Assembly (NCBI GenBank): GCA_963726065.1
Contig: CAVSAU010000013.1
Location: 372,001 to 436,000, forward strand
Direction of reading: 5' to 3'
Source: Neomesorhizobium sp963726065
Lineage (GTDB): Bacteria > Pseudomonadota > Alphaproteobacteria > Rhizobiales > Rhizobiaceae
DNA: 64,000 nucleotides
Positions 17,233 through 26,410 of the stretch are shown piece after piece. The position numbers were made by a program, and so were the translations under genes. Within the stretch, counting starts at the first letter, position 1; each line of letters opens with the position of its first letter. The notes under the pieces are model-generated. The model saw only the letters and a program-made list of their open reading frames with translations, was not told the DNA's origin and ran no database searches.

Positions 17233-18516
17233 TTAGGCCGCCACCTTTTCCTTGCCCACAACCGCGTCTTTCAGCGCCTTGACGAGATCCGTCTTCTCCC
17301 AGGAGAACGACCCGTCGCGGCCTGCCTTGCGGCCGAAGTGGCCATAAGCGCTGGTCCTGGCATAGATCGGCTTGTTGAGGTCGAGGTGACGGCGGATACC
17401 CGAGGGCGACAGGTCCATCACCTCGCGCAGCGCGTCTTCCAGCACCGCCTCGTCAACCTTCCCGGTGCCATGTAGGTCGACGTAGACCGACAGCGGCTGC
17501 GCCACGCCGATCGCGTAGGAAAGCTGGATGGTGCAGCGGTCGGCAAGCTTGGCCGCGACGACATTCTTGGCGAGGTATCGAGCCGCATAGGCCGCCGAAC
17601 GATCGACCTTGGTGGTGTCCTTGCCGGAGAACGCGCCGCCACCGTGCGGGGCAGCGCCACCGTAGGTGTCGACGATGATCTTGCGGCCGGTCAGGCCAGC
17701 ATCGCCATCCGGGCCGCCGATGACGAACTTGCCGGTCGGGTTGATGTACCAGTTGCAGTCGTTGGCGATCTTGAGATCACCCAGCGCTTCGCGAATGTAA
17801 GGCTCGACGACTTTGCGAACCTTTTTCGAATCCCAGCTCTCATCCATGTGCTGGGTCGAGAGAACGATCTGCGTCACTTCGGCGGCCTTGCCGTTCTCGT
17901 AGCGCACAGTCACCTGGCTCTTGGCGTCCGGCCCGAGCTTGCCTGCCTCGCCCTTGCCTTCGTGGCGGGCGGCGGCCAGCAGTTCAAGCACCTTGTGGGA
18001 GTAGTAGATCGGCGCCGGCATCAGATCCGGCGTCTCGTTGCAGGCATATCCGAACATGATGCCCTGGTCGCCGGCACCTTCTTCGCCCTGCTTGTCGGCG
18101 GCGTTGTCGACACCTTGCGCGATGTCCGCGGACTGGCCGTGGAGCAGCACGTCGATCTTGGCCGTCTTCCAGTGGAAGCCGCTCTGTTCGTAACCAATGG
18201 CACGGATCGCCTTGCGGGCGACCGATTTGAACTTGGCCGGATTGATGATCGGGAAATCTCCCGCGTCGGTCAGGATGGAACCGTCCTTCGCCTTCTTGAG
18301 CAAAGTATCAGGCACCCGGACTTCGCCGGCAATCACAACACGGTTTGTCGTCGCCAGCGTCTCGCAGGCAACACGCACGTCCCAGGGGTTCATGCCGGAT
18401 TTCTTGGCTTCCCTGTAGACGAGATCGACGATTTCATCGGAAATTCGGTCACAAACCTTGTCCGGGTGACCTTCGGAAACGGATTCGCTGGTGAAATGAT
18501 AGTTCTGGCGCGCCAC
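17233..18516 (-). CDS. metK: S-adenosylmethionine synthetase
   Basis: 427 residues. The start is a GTG at 18514-18516 with ribosome binding site AAGAGGGGAC five to seven bases upstream. MetK makes SAM from methionine and ATP. Seen are the N-terminal FTSESVSEGHPDKVCDRISD, the ATP-binding GAGDQGIMFGYACNETP and the phosphate loop GGGAFSGKDTTKVDRSAAY. Slightly longer than the E. coli enzyme because of an insertion around ARHEGKGEAGKLGPDAKSQ, as in other rhizobia. Upstream lies the PhrR-type regulator. Confidence 0.97.
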   Translation of the reverse strand: MARQNYHFTSESVSEGHPDKVCDRISDEIVDLVYREAKKSGMNPWDVRVACETLATTNRVVIAGEVRVPDTLLKKAKDGSILTDAGDFPIINPAKFKSVARKAIRAIGYEQSGFHWKTAKIDVLLHGQSADIAQGVDNAADKQGEEGAGDQGIMFGYACNETPDLMPAPIYYSHKVLELLAAARHEGKGEAGKLGPDAKSQVTVRYENGKAAEVTQIVLSTQHMDESWDSKKVRKVVEPYIREALGDLKIANDCNWYINPTGKFVIGGPDGDAGLTGRKIIVDTYGGAAPHGGGAFSGKDTTKVDRSAAYAARYLAKNVVAAKLADRCTIQLSYAIGVAQPLSVYVDLHGTGKVDEAVLEDALREVMDLSPSGIRRHLDLNKPIYARTSAYGHFGRKAGRDGSFSWEKTDLVKALKDAVVGKEKVAA

Positions 18517-18687
18517 GGGTGTCCCCTCTTGAAAGAACCGGCAGCAGCGCCGGATCGGCGCAGACCGTGTAGCGAACCCGGATCGAATTCGTCAAGCTGT
18601 CTTTGGAGAACACACACCATGCCGCCGGCACCGACCGGCGGAAATCCACTCAGCAATCGAGGGCCGTAGGCGCTCGTTAAGTTTCGA

Positions 18688-19104
18688 TCATTCGTCGTCG
18701 TCGGTAGCCAGCGCCTTAACCAGATCGACAACCTTACGTCGCACTTTGGGGTCGTTGATCCGCACAAAAGCCCGGTTGAGCTGAAGGCCTTCAGGGCTGT
18801 TGAGGAAATCGACGACGTAGTTTGTCGAGCTGTCTTCGGCCAGTCCACCGGCTTCACCCGCCACGTGTCCCGGCGCGTCCTCGAAGAAGAAGGCAACCGG
18901 CACGCTAAGGATCGAGGCGATCGCTTGCAGTCTGCTCGCCCCTACCCGGTTGGTTCCCTTCTCGTATTTCTGGATCTGCTGGAATGTAATACCGAGGCTT
19001 TCGCCAAGTTTTTCCTGGCTCATGCCCAGCATGTTGCGGCGAAGCCGTATTCTGCTGCCTACATGAATATCAATCGGATTGGGTTTTTTCTTGTTTTCTA
19101 ACAT
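18688..19104 (-). CDS. phrR: XRE-family regulator of the PhrR/PraR type
   Basis: 138 residues, ATG with GAGGAAAAAA upstream. A helix-turn-helix domain covers about residues 10-70 (VGSRIRLRRNMLGMSQEKLG, TFQQIQKYEKGTNRVGASRL). The C-terminal half, with FLNSPEGLQLNRAFVRI, is shared by rhizobial PhrR/PraR proteins, known for low-pH induction and control of quorum sensing or biofilm genes. The family and the lnt-phrR-metK context support the name; the targets here are not known. Confidence 0.8.
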   Translation of the reverse strand: MLENKKKPNPIDIHVGSRIRLRRNMLGMSQEKLGESLGITFQQIQKYEKGTNRVGASRLQAIASILSVPVAFFFEDAPGHVAGEAGGLAEDSSTNYVVDFLNSPEGLQLNRAFVRINDPKVRRKVVDLVKALATDDDE

Positions 19105-19244
19105 TTTTTTCCTCGCCGTTCGAACGGCTTGTTTTGCACTCGTTCCTCTCTTCCGATCGGTTTATCCTAAACCCCATGTGTAAGAAGGATACCAAATCGG
19201 AAGACCGGGGGACGATACAATATGAATTTCTAATATACGCTCTG

Positions 19245-20837
19245 TCAATTCACCCGTAAGCGTTGTCCTAAGCGCATTCCGAAAGCTAAAGTGGCTAGCC
19301 CCAGCACGATGAAGACGCCGACAAGCCGTGGTTGAAAGAAGCCTGCTCCCCGCCGTTCGTAAAACGGCACGGTAACATCCAGCACGCCCGACGAGTTGAT
19401 CGCCAGCGCATCGACGACGCGCCCGCGATTATCGATGTAGCCCGAGATACCGGTGTTGGCCGCCCTGACCAACGGCTGCCCCCTTTCGACAGCCCGGATC
19501 TGCGCCTGTCGGAAGTGCTGATAGGGGCCGGGCGTATCCCCGAACCAGGCGTCATTGGTCACGTTGATGATGAGGTCGGACGTTGCGGTGTCGCGTGCAA
19601 CCAGATCCGGGAAGATGATCTCGTAACAGATGAACGGCACGGCGCGGATGCCTTCTCCAAGGTTCACCGCATGCCGCTGGCTGCCTGCCGAAAAATCCAT
19701 CGGGAACTGCACCATCTTCTCGATGCCGAGGCTGGCGAGCATGTCCTGGAAAGGAAGATATTCGCCAAACGGTACGAGATGCACCTTGTCGACCGCGTCG
19801 ACGATCTCGCCTCTGTCGTTGATCGCCACGACGGAATTGTAGTAGCGCACATCACCGCCGGAGACGGCCGCGCCCTCCGCCCGCACCGCGCCTGCCATCA
19901 GCATCTGGCCGTCGCCAAGCAGATCTCCGATCGCTACCAAGGCATCCGGACGCTCGGTAAAAAGGAACGGCACCGACGTTTCCGGCCAAAGGATCAGCTG
20001 TGGCTTGCTGCCATCGGCGGCGATCGGAAACGCTGAAAGATCGAGCATTTTCCTGAAGATAACGTCGCGAATGCGGCCGTCCCATTTTTCGGTCTGCAGG
20101 ATCGACGGCTGCACAACTCTCACGACAAGCGAGCGTGTGGGTGAACCATCCGCCATCGACAAGTGCCAATAACCCAATCCCACATGGGCAGTCAGAAGGA
20201 AAGCAGCCAGGACCAGGCCTGCCTTCAGGTGTCTGTTCGACGCAAGCAGCGCCGGCATGGCGAAGACCAGCACCGCCAGCGCGTTCATTCCGGTCACACC
20301 AACCATTGAAACCGATTGCATGAGCAGCGGGATGGGCATTGCCATGTAGCCGACGGGGTTCCAGGGAAAGCCCGTCAGCACCACCGAGCGCAGCCATTCG
20401 GCAAGACCGAAGCCAAATGCCAGCGACGCTATCCGGCCGATACCGCCGCTCCAGAACAGCCGCGCGAAAGCGGTCGCCAACCCGTAGAAGATGGCCAGGA
20501 TCGCAGGCAGTGCCAGAACGGCGAGCGGCAACGCCCAGGCGAAATCCTCTGCCTCGACCAGCAATGCGCTGCCGATCCACCAGAGGCCGGCGACGAAATA
20601 ACCGAAGCCGAACCACCAGCCGACCGCGAAGGCCGGAACGAGCCGCTTCAGGAAGCGGGCCGAAGGCTCGACCGTGCCCCCGTCGAGCAACCACACCAGC
20701 ACCGGAAACGAAATGAACCCAACAGCGAAGAAATCGTAAGGGGCCTGAGCGAGGACAGCCAGGGCGCCAGCCAGGAAAGCCACCAGCACACGGCGCCAGC
20801 CCCACAGCAATATTATTCGGCCGGCAAGGCGGTCCAT
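19245..20837 (-). CDS. lnt: apolipoprotein N-acyltransferase Lnt
   Basis: 530 residues from the ATG at 20835-20837 with GGGAA about nine bases upstream; a GTG seven codons earlier is possible. Lnt attaches the third acyl chain to outer-membrane lipoproteins at the periplasmic face of the inner membrane. About six N-terminal membrane helices are followed by a nitrilase-like domain with the Glu-Lys-Cys triad in LILWPETSVPF, DKVHLVPFGEYLPF and VPFICYEIIFPD, and a last membrane helix near the C-terminus. It follows corC in the order known from rhizobia. Confidence 0.95.
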   Translation of the reverse strand: MDRLAGRIILLWGWRRVLVAFLAGALAVLAQAPYDFFAVGFISFPVLVWLLDGGTVEPSARFLKRLVPAFAVGWWFGFGYFVAGLWWIGSALLVEAEDFAWALPLAVLALPAILAIFYGLATAFARLFWSGGIGRIASLAFGFGLAEWLRSVVLTGFPWNPVGYMAMPIPLLMQSVSMVGVTGMNALAVLVFAMPALLASNRHLKAGLVLAAFLLTAHVGLGYWHLSMADGSPTRSLVVRVVQPSILQTEKWDGRIRDVIFRKMLDLSAFPIAADGSKPQLILWPETSVPFLFTERPDALVAIGDLLGDGQMLMAGAVRAEGAAVSGGDVRYYNSVVAINDRGEIVDAVDKVHLVPFGEYLPFQDMLASLGIEKMVQFPMDFSAGSQRHAVNLGEGIRAVPFICYEIIFPDLVARDTATSDLIINVTNDAWFGDTPGPYQHFRQAQIRAVERGQPLVRAANTGISGYIDNRGRVVDALAINSSGVLDVTVPFYERRGAGFFQPRLVGVFIVLGLATLAFGMRLGQRLRVN

Positions 20838-20916
20838 GCCCAAATTCCCGAGAATCACCCCTCGAAAGATGTATCAGGATGATGCCAACGCTCCAAACGG
20901 ATGATGACAGGCCGGA

Positions 20917-21969
20917 TCACGCCTGCTGTTCACGCACCCGGCGGCGGCGTTCACCCTTGGGATCGTGAACGATCCGGACGCGCTTCACCCGACGCGGATC
21001 GGCGTCGAGCACATGGAATTCGAAGCCGGGAATGGCCTGCACGACTTCGCCTCGCGCCGGAACCCGCCCCAGCGTGTTGAAGATCATGCCCCCGATCGTG
21101 TCGACATACTCGCCGTGTTCACCCGCCTTGAAGTCTTCGCCGATCTTGGCGGCGACGTCGTCGATCTCGGCCTTGGCGTCGACGATGAACACGCCTTCGC
21201 CGGCCTGGGTGATCAGCGGTTCGTCGTCATCATGCTCGTCCTCGATGTCGCCCACCACCATCTCGACGATGTCCTCGAGCGAAACCAGGCCGTCGGTGCC
21301 GCCATACTCGTCGATCACCAGGGCCATCTGGGTGCGTGCCGCCTGCATGCGCGCCATCAGGTCGGAAGCCAGCATCGAGGGCGGCACAAAGAGCACGTCG
21401 CGTATCAGGCTCAACTCGCCGATCGACTTCGTGAGATCCACATTGGCAAGATCGAGTGTGGCGGAACGTTGGGCCGCGGCCTTGGAGGTGCGTCCCTTCT
21501 TGGCGCGCGAAAGGCGCGTAATGTGGCCCATGATGTCGCGGATATGGATCATGCCGCGCGGGTCATCCAGGGTTTCGGCATAAACGGGCATGCGCGAGTG
21601 CCCCGACTGCTCGAACACGTTCAACAGTTCGCCGAGCGTTGTCGAAATCTCCACTGCCTCGACATCGGCGCGCGGTATCATGACATCTTCGACGCGAACT
21701 TCCCGCAATCGCAGGATGTTGTTGAGCATGGCGCGCTCGCCGGGGGAGAAGGCGGCTTCGTCCGTGGCACTTTCGGCAAGGGCGTCGGCCAGATCCTCGC
21801 GCAGGTTCGAACCGTTGCGCTGCCTGAAAAGGCCAGCTAACCGCTCGAATAAGGAAGGTCGTTCGGGAGAAGGCTGGTCGGCCGTACTCGGACCGTCGTC
21901 AGACTGGCCTGAGGCCTTGGGTTCGCTCCCCGTTTCGGTAACGGGGGCAGTTTTGATGGTGTCGTTCAT
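20917..21969 (-). CDS. corC: CBS-domain protein of the CorC/TlyC (hemolysin C) family
   Basis: 350 residues. A disordered Pro/Ser/Glu N-terminus (about 1-40) precedes two CBS domains (VRVEDVMIPRADVEAVE and LFVPPSMLASDLMARMQ) and a C-terminal CorC_HlyC domain (DTIGGMIFNTLGRVPARGE). There is no membrane segment, so it belongs to the soluble CorC/YbeX type, thought to affect divalent cation efflux or ribosome maturation. Context (ybeY upstream, lnt downstream) matches the conserved ybeY-ybeX-lnt set. Confidence 0.92.
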   Translation of the reverse strand: MNDTIKTAPVTETGSEPKASGQSDDGPSTADQPSPERPSLFERLAGLFRQRNGSNLREDLADALAESATDEAAFSPGERAMLNNILRLREVRVEDVMIPRADVEAVEISTTLGELLNVFEQSGHSRMPVYAETLDDPRGMIHIRDIMGHITRLSRAKKGRTSKAAAQRSATLDLANVDLTKSIGELSLIRDVLFVPPSMLASDLMARMQAARTQMALVIDEYGGTDGLVSLEDIVEMVVGDIEDEHDDDEPLITQAGEGVFIVDAKAEIDDVAAKIGEDFKAGEHGEYVDTIGGMIFNTLGRVPARGEVVQAIPGFEFHVLDADPRRVKRVRIVHDPKGERRRRVREQQA

Positions 21970-21996
21970 CGTGGTCCGGTGAATTGCCGTTTCCTG

Positions 21997-22521
21997 TTAC
22001 GCGTAGGGATCGGGAATGGCAAGCCGCGCAAGAGCCCGCCGCTCGACCGCTTCCATTTCCTCCGCCTCGGCTTCGGTCTCATGATCATAGCCCATAAGGT
22101 GCAGAAGGCCATGAACAATAAGGTGTGTCAGATGGTGCTCGAACGGCTTTTCTTCCAGGGTCGCCTCGCGGGCGATGGTTTCGGCGGCCAGGATGATATC
22201 GCCCAGCATGGGCGGCAGCGCTCCCCCGCGCCGCGGCGGAAATGCCGGGAATGAAAGCACGTTGGTGGGTTTGTCGTTGTCCCGCCAGCCGGCGTTGAGC
22301 GTGCGGATGTGAGCGTCGTCGGTGAATACCAGGCTCAATTCGGTCGGCGCTGGCTGGACGCCCGTTTCCGCGAAAACGGCAGCGATCGCCTGGCGCGCCA
22401 GCACGGCTAGAGCGGTTTCGGAAGGCCAGTCGCCCGCTTCGACCAGTATATCGATTTCGAGCGGCTCTGTTTCCGCCAGCCCGATTTCCAGCGCGGGCAC
22501 GCCGCCAACGGCATCCTTCAT
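21997..22521 (-). CDS. ybeY: endoribonuclease/rRNA maturation factor YbeY
   Basis: 174 residues from the ATG at 22519-22521, which lies after the phoH stop (22547); upstream ATGs would overlap phoH. The metal site H-x3-H-x5-H is seen in HLIVHGLLHLMGYDHE, and NVLSFPAFP and GDIILAAETI are typical. YbeY takes part in 16S rRNA 3' end maturation and ribosome quality control. Confidence 0.95.
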   Translation of the reverse strand: MKDAVGGVPALEIGLAETEPLEIDILVEAGDWPSETALAVLARQAIAAVFAETGVQPAPTELSLVFTDDAHIRTLNAGWRDNDKPTNVLSFPAFPPRRGGALPPMLGDIILAAETIAREATLEEKPFEHHLTHLIVHGLLHLMGYDHETEAEAEEMEAVERRALARLAIPDPYA

Positions 22522-22546
22522 GGCGTTTTGCCGGCCAATTCCCAAC

Positions 22547-23578
22547 TCATCCCGCTCCGCGCGCCTTCTTGCCATCGCGGTCGTAAGCCTGAACGATTTC
22601 AGCGACGAGCGGATGACGCACCACATCCGTCTCGTTGAAGCGCACCGTTACGATGCCGGGCACTCCATCGAGGATACGCAGCGCCTCGACCAGCCCGGAC
22701 TTGGTGTTGGGCGGCAGGTCAATCTGGGTCGGATCGCCGGTGACAATCATCCGGGCATTTTCGCCAAGCCGGGTCAGGAACATCTTCATCTGCATCGGCG
22801 TGGTGTTCTGCGCCTCGTCCAAAATGACTGCCGCGTGCGCCAGCGTGCGGCCGCGCATGAACGCCAGCGGCGCAATCTCGATCACCTCGGCGGCGATGGC
22901 GCGCTCGACCTTGTCGGCCGGCATCATATCGTAGAGCGCGTCGTAAAGCGGCCGAAGGTAAGGATCGACCTTCTCCTTCATGTCGCCCGGCAGGAAGCCC
23001 AGCCGCTCACCGGCCTCGACCGCAGGGCGCGACAGCACGATGCGTTCGACCAGCCCGCGTTCCAGCAGCATCGCAGCGTAGGCGACCGCCAGATAGGTCT
23101 TGCCTGTGCCCGCCGGGCCGATGCCGAACACCAGCTCCGAGCGCTCCAGCGCCCGCATATAGGCGTCCTGGTTGAGCGAGCGGGCATAGATGGTGCGCTT
23201 GCGGGTGGCGATCTGCGCGGCGGCCATCTTGCCCTTGCGCTCCAGCGTCGGCAGCGTCAGCTGATCGTCTGCGGCAATCGCCATGCGCACGGCGCCGTCG
23301 ACATCCGACTGCGCGATCTCGGCGCCTTTCTGCAGGATGCCGTAGAGGTGGTCGAGCGCGCGCCGCGCCTGTTCGGCGGCCGACGCATTGCCCTTGATGG
23401 TGAGCTGGTTGCCCCGCGAGCGGATATCAACGCCGAGCTTTTGTTCCAGGCGCGCCAGATTCTCGTCGAACTGGCCATAGAGCGAACTCGCCAGCTTGTT
23501 GTTGTCGAAGGTGAGAACGATGTGCGCCATGTCCGATGCCCCGGAGGGCACGTTCTTCAATTCCGTGGTGGCGCTCAA
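22547..23578 (-). CDS. phoH: PhoH-like ATPase
   Basis: 343 residues from a TTG at 23576-23578 with GAGGAGAG upstream. Walker A is GIGPAGTGKTYLA, Walker B AVILDEAQNTT; a PIN/KH-like N-terminal segment (about 15-100) precedes the ATPase core. PhoH/YbeZ partners with YbeY in RNA metabolism. It sits between miaB and ybeY, the usual order in the class. Confidence 0.94.
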   Translation of the reverse strand: MSATTELKNVPSGASDMAHIVLTFDNNKLASSLYGQFDENLARLEQKLGVDIRSRGNQLTIKGNASAAEQARRALDHLYGILQKGAEIAQSDVDGAVRMAIAADDQLTLPTLERKGKMAAAQIATRKRTIYARSLNQDAYMRALERSELVFGIGPAGTGKTYLAVAYAAMLLERGLVERIVLSRPAVEAGERLGFLPGDMKEKVDPYLRPLYDALYDMMPADKVERAIAAEVIEIAPLAFMRGRTLAHAAVILDEAQNTTPMQMKMFLTRLGENARMIVTGDPTQIDLPPNTKSGLVEALRILDGVPGIVTVRFNETDVVRHPLVAEIVQAYDRDGKKARGAG

Positions 23579-23609
23579 CCGTCTCTCCTCGATTTGCCGC
23601 CGCGCTCAA

Positions 23610-25019
23610 TCAGCCCAGCTCGGCGAACAGGCTTGCGGGGCCTGCTTTGGTGATTCGCACCTTGATAATGTCACCGATTTCACCGGCCTTTTCATCAACA
23701 ATAACCGGCTGCAGCCAGGGCGACCGTCCTACCCGCTGGCGAGGCTGCCGGCCGGGCTTCTCGATCAGCAGATCCATGGTCTTGCCAACCGAACCAACGG
23801 TAAAGTCGCGCTGATGTTCCGCAAGCAGCGCCTGCAGGCGTTGCAGGCGCTCGTCCTTCACATCCTCGGCCACATGACCGGCCATGTCGGCGCCCGGCGT
23901 GCCGGGGCGCGGCGAATATTTGAACGAGAAGGCCTGCGCGTAGCGAACCTGCCGGACCATGGCCAGCGTCGCCTCGAAATCCGCTTCCGTTTCGCCGGGG
24001 AAGCCGACGATGAAGTCGCCCGACATGGCGATATCCGGACGCGCCTCGCGGATGCGGTCGATCAGCCTGAGGTAGTCGGCGCCGGTGTGACGCCGGTTCA
24101 TCGCCTTCAGGATGCGATCCGAACCGGACTGGACCGGCAGATGCAGGTAGGGCATCACCGCCGGCAGGTCGCGATGCGCGGCGATCAGTTCGTCGTCCAT
24201 GTCGCGCGGGTGGCTGGTGGTGTAGCGCAGCCGGGCCAGACCTGGGATTTCGGCGAGACGGAAGAGCAGGCGGCCGAGGCCCCACTCGCTGCCGTCCGAT
24301 CCCTCGCCATGCCAGGCGTTGACGTTCTGTCCGAGCAGCGTCAGTTCGCGCACGCCCGCCGCCGCCAGCTTTTCGGCCTCGGCGACGATCTGCGCCACCG
24401 GACGGGAAACTTCGGAGCCGCGCGTATAGGGCACCACACAGAAGGTGCAGAACTTGTCGCAACCCTCCTGGACAGTAAGGAACGCGGTGACGCCGCGGCC
24501 AATGATCTCGCTGCGCTTCGGCTGCGGCAGGTGCTCGAACTTGTCCTCGATCGCATAATCGGTTTCGACGACCTTTTCGCCGCCGCGTACTTTTTTCAGC
24601 GCGTCCGGCAGCCGGTGATAGGTCTGCGGTCCGATGACAAGGTCGACCACCGGCGCGCGCCGCAGGATCTCGCGGCCTTCGGCTTGCGCCACGCAACCGG
24701 CAATGCCGATCATCATCTCTTGACCATGTTGGGCGCGCTCGGCCTTGATCTTGCGCAACCTTCCAAGCTGCGAATAGACCTTTTCGGCGGCTTTTTCGCG
24801 GATATGGCAGGTGTTGATCAGCACCAGATCGGCATCGTCGACTGTTTCGGTCGCCACATAGCCGTCGGCCGACAACGCATCGCTCATGCGCTGCGAATCG
24901 TAGATATTCATCTGGCAGCCATAGGTCTTCAAGAAGACCTTCTTCAGCGCGGAGGGCTTTTCGGCGGAGCCCATTGGCGCGGCCGGCGCCATTTCTTCGG
25001 CGATTTCGTTCAAGTCCAT
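23610..25019 (-). CDS. miaB: tRNA-2-methylthio-N6-dimethylallyladenosine synthase MiaB
   Basis: 469 residues from the ATG at 25017-25019; a TTG ten codons earlier is an alternative. A radical-SAM methylthiotransferase that adds the methylthio group to adenosine 37. The UPF0004 domain (KTYGCQMNIYDSQRM, NTCHIREKA, GIAGCVAQ) holds one cluster, the radical-SAM domain has GCDKFCTFCVVPY for the second, and a C-terminal TRAM domain ends VRITKAGPASLFAELG. Confidence 0.96.
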   Translation of the reverse strand: MDLNEIAEEMAPAAPMGSAEKPSALKKVFLKTYGCQMNIYDSQRMSDALSADGYVATETVDDADLVLINTCHIREKAAEKVYSQLGRLRKIKAERAQHGQEMMIGIAGCVAQAEGREILRRAPVVDLVIGPQTYHRLPDALKKVRGGEKVVETDYAIEDKFEHLPQPKRSEIIGRGVTAFLTVQEGCDKFCTFCVVPYTRGSEVSRPVAQIVAEAEKLAAAGVRELTLLGQNVNAWHGEGSDGSEWGLGRLLFRLAEIPGLARLRYTTSHPRDMDDELIAAHRDLPAVMPYLHLPVQSGSDRILKAMNRRHTGADYLRLIDRIREARPDIAMSGDFIVGFPGETEADFEATLAMVRQVRYAQAFSFKYSPRPGTPGADMAGHVAEDVKDERLQRLQALLAEHQRDFTVGSVGKTMDLLIEKPGRQPRQRVGRSPWLQPVIVDEKAGEIGDIIKVRITKAGPASLFAELG

Positions 25020-25882
25020 GCGGCGGCTTTTAACGCTTCCCGATGACAAAAAACAGACGGTTTCGCCGTTTCCTGTTTCATCGGGCGCGCTGGCGGTTCT
25101 GCAGCGCCTCGGTCATCATGGCGCGCCACCTGCTGCTCGACCCGCCGTGTGACCCGTTTGCGGTCGCTCGCGGCGGTGAATTCCATCGGTTGGCCGAACT
25201 GCACCTCGACGTCCATCGCCCCTTCGCGCAACAGCATCAACAGGTGCGGGACGAGATCGGCGTCGCCGATCCACGAGGCCACGACGCGATGCTGGCGCCC
25301 CATCGGCATGCCGTGCAGCCTGGTGTAGGCGAGCGCCACGGGCTGGATATAGACGGTTTCGGCATTGCCATGGCCAAGCGCCAGCCGCGCGGCCCCGAAC
25401 AGCGTGCTCTTGAACGGCAACAGATGATTGCCGTCGCCCGTGCTGCCTTCGGCGAAAAGGACCACGACATCGTTGCCGGCCAGGCGGCCGGCGATCTCGC
25501 CGGCCTGGTCGCCGGACTTGCCCTTGCGGTCACGCTCCACGAAGACGGTGCGCTGGAGTTTGGCCAGCGCGCCGAAAACCGGCCAGCCGGCAACATCCGA
25601 CTTGGCGATGAAGGCGACGTCGGCCAGCGAACCGATGACCATGACGTCTGTCCATGAAATATGGTTCGACGCAATCAGCAGCGGGCGCTGCGTCGCGACC
25701 TGCCCTTGCACATGGACGCGAAGGCCAAGCACCTTGACCATCACCCCATGCCACCAGCGCGGCAGCGTGCCCGGCTTGAGAAACAGCCCGGTCTTCAGCA
25801 CGAGCATCTGCAAGGGCGCCATGAGAAGCGTCGCTGCGACGAACAGCAGCAAGGTGATCCATATCCGGATGGAACCGATCAT
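25010..25882 (-). CDS. plsC: 1-acyl-sn-glycerol-3-phosphate acyltransferase, PlsC type
   Basis: An N-terminal membrane helix is followed by the acyltransferase motifs SNHISWTD (catalytic H-x4-D), FVERDRKGK and FAEGSTGDGN. The enzyme would acylate lysophosphatidic acid. After RRVEQQVAR (near 25115) the sequenced frame runs on through 38 unlikely residues into miaB. Removing one base restores MMTEALQNRQRAR and a TGA at 25078-25080, giving about 267 residues and no overlap with miaB. I read the observed C-terminus as an indel artefact. Confidence 0.9.
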   Translation of the reverse strand: MIGSIRIWITLLLFVAATLLMAPLQMLVLKTGLFLKPGTLPRWWHGVMVKVLGLRVHVQGQVATQRPLLIASNHISWTDVMVIGSLADVAFIAKSDVAGWPVFGALAKLQRTVFVERDRKGKSGDQAGEIAGRLAGNDVVVLFAEGSTGDGNHLLPFKSTLFGAARLALGHGNAETVYIQPVALAYTRLHGMPMGRQHRVVASWIGDADLVPHLLMLLREGAMDVEVQFGQPMEFTAASDRKRVTRRVEQQVARHDDRGAAEPPARPMKQETAKPSVFCHREALKAAAWT

Positions 25883-25915
25883 GCCGACGCCAGACTCCCC
25901 CGTCGGGGAATTTCG

Positions 25916-26410
25916 TCAGAGAAGATCACGCCGCATGACAAGCGCGTTGGCCTTCCGGTTGTCGGCGGACTGGTAATAGGCCGGCCGTTTGCCGACTTCA
26001 TGAAAACCGAGCCGGCGGTAGAGCGCGATCGCGGGCGTATTGGTCTCGTCGACTTCGAGGAACAGCGCCTCGGCGCGCTGCGCATGCAGCCGGCGCAGCA
26101 CGGCGTCCATCAGCTGCCGCCCGAGGCCCTGGCGGCGATGCGCCCTCGAAACGGCGACGGTCAGGATTTCCGCTTCACCGGCCGCCAGCCGCGCCAGCAC
26201 GAAGCCGACCGGCCCTGCCCTGCCCTTGCCCGTTTCGAAGGCAGCGAAGCCGAACACCGTGTTCTGGGCAAGCAGGTCGGCGAACTCCGCGCCGGTCCAG
26301 GGGCGGATGAAATCCTCGCGGTGCAGAACCGCGAGCGAGGCGCTGTGGCTGCGCGCCAGCGGCAGGATCGCATAGTCCTTCGGACGCGCCGACATGAAGG
26401 GCAACCGCAT
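25916..26410 (-). CDS. rimI: ribosomal-protein-alanine N-acetyltransferase RimI-like (GNAT)
   Basis: 164 residues. GNAT fold with the acetyl-CoA loop RRQGLGRQLMDAVL and the end LYRRLGFHEVGKRPAYY, typical of RimI, which acetylates the N-terminus of S18. Start ATG overlaps the tsaB stop (TGATG) and has GAGGAG nine bases upstream inside tsaB. The tsaB-rimI pairing is widespread and supports the name. Confidence 0.9.
   Translation of the reverse strand: MRLPFMSARPKDYAILPLARSHSASLAVLHREDFIRPWTGAEFADLLAQNTVFGFAAFETGKGRAGPVGFVLARLAAGEAEILTVAVSRAHRRQGLGRQLMDAVLRRLHAQRAEALFLEVDETNTPAIALYRRLGFHEVGKRPAYYQSADNRKANALVMRRDLL

Noticed and set aside
18517..18687. Possible SAM riboswitch in the metK leader
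   Set aside because: The 170-base leader has GC-rich stems but I could not match it to the SAM-II, SAM-V or SAM/SAH consensus by eye. A covariance-model search would decide.
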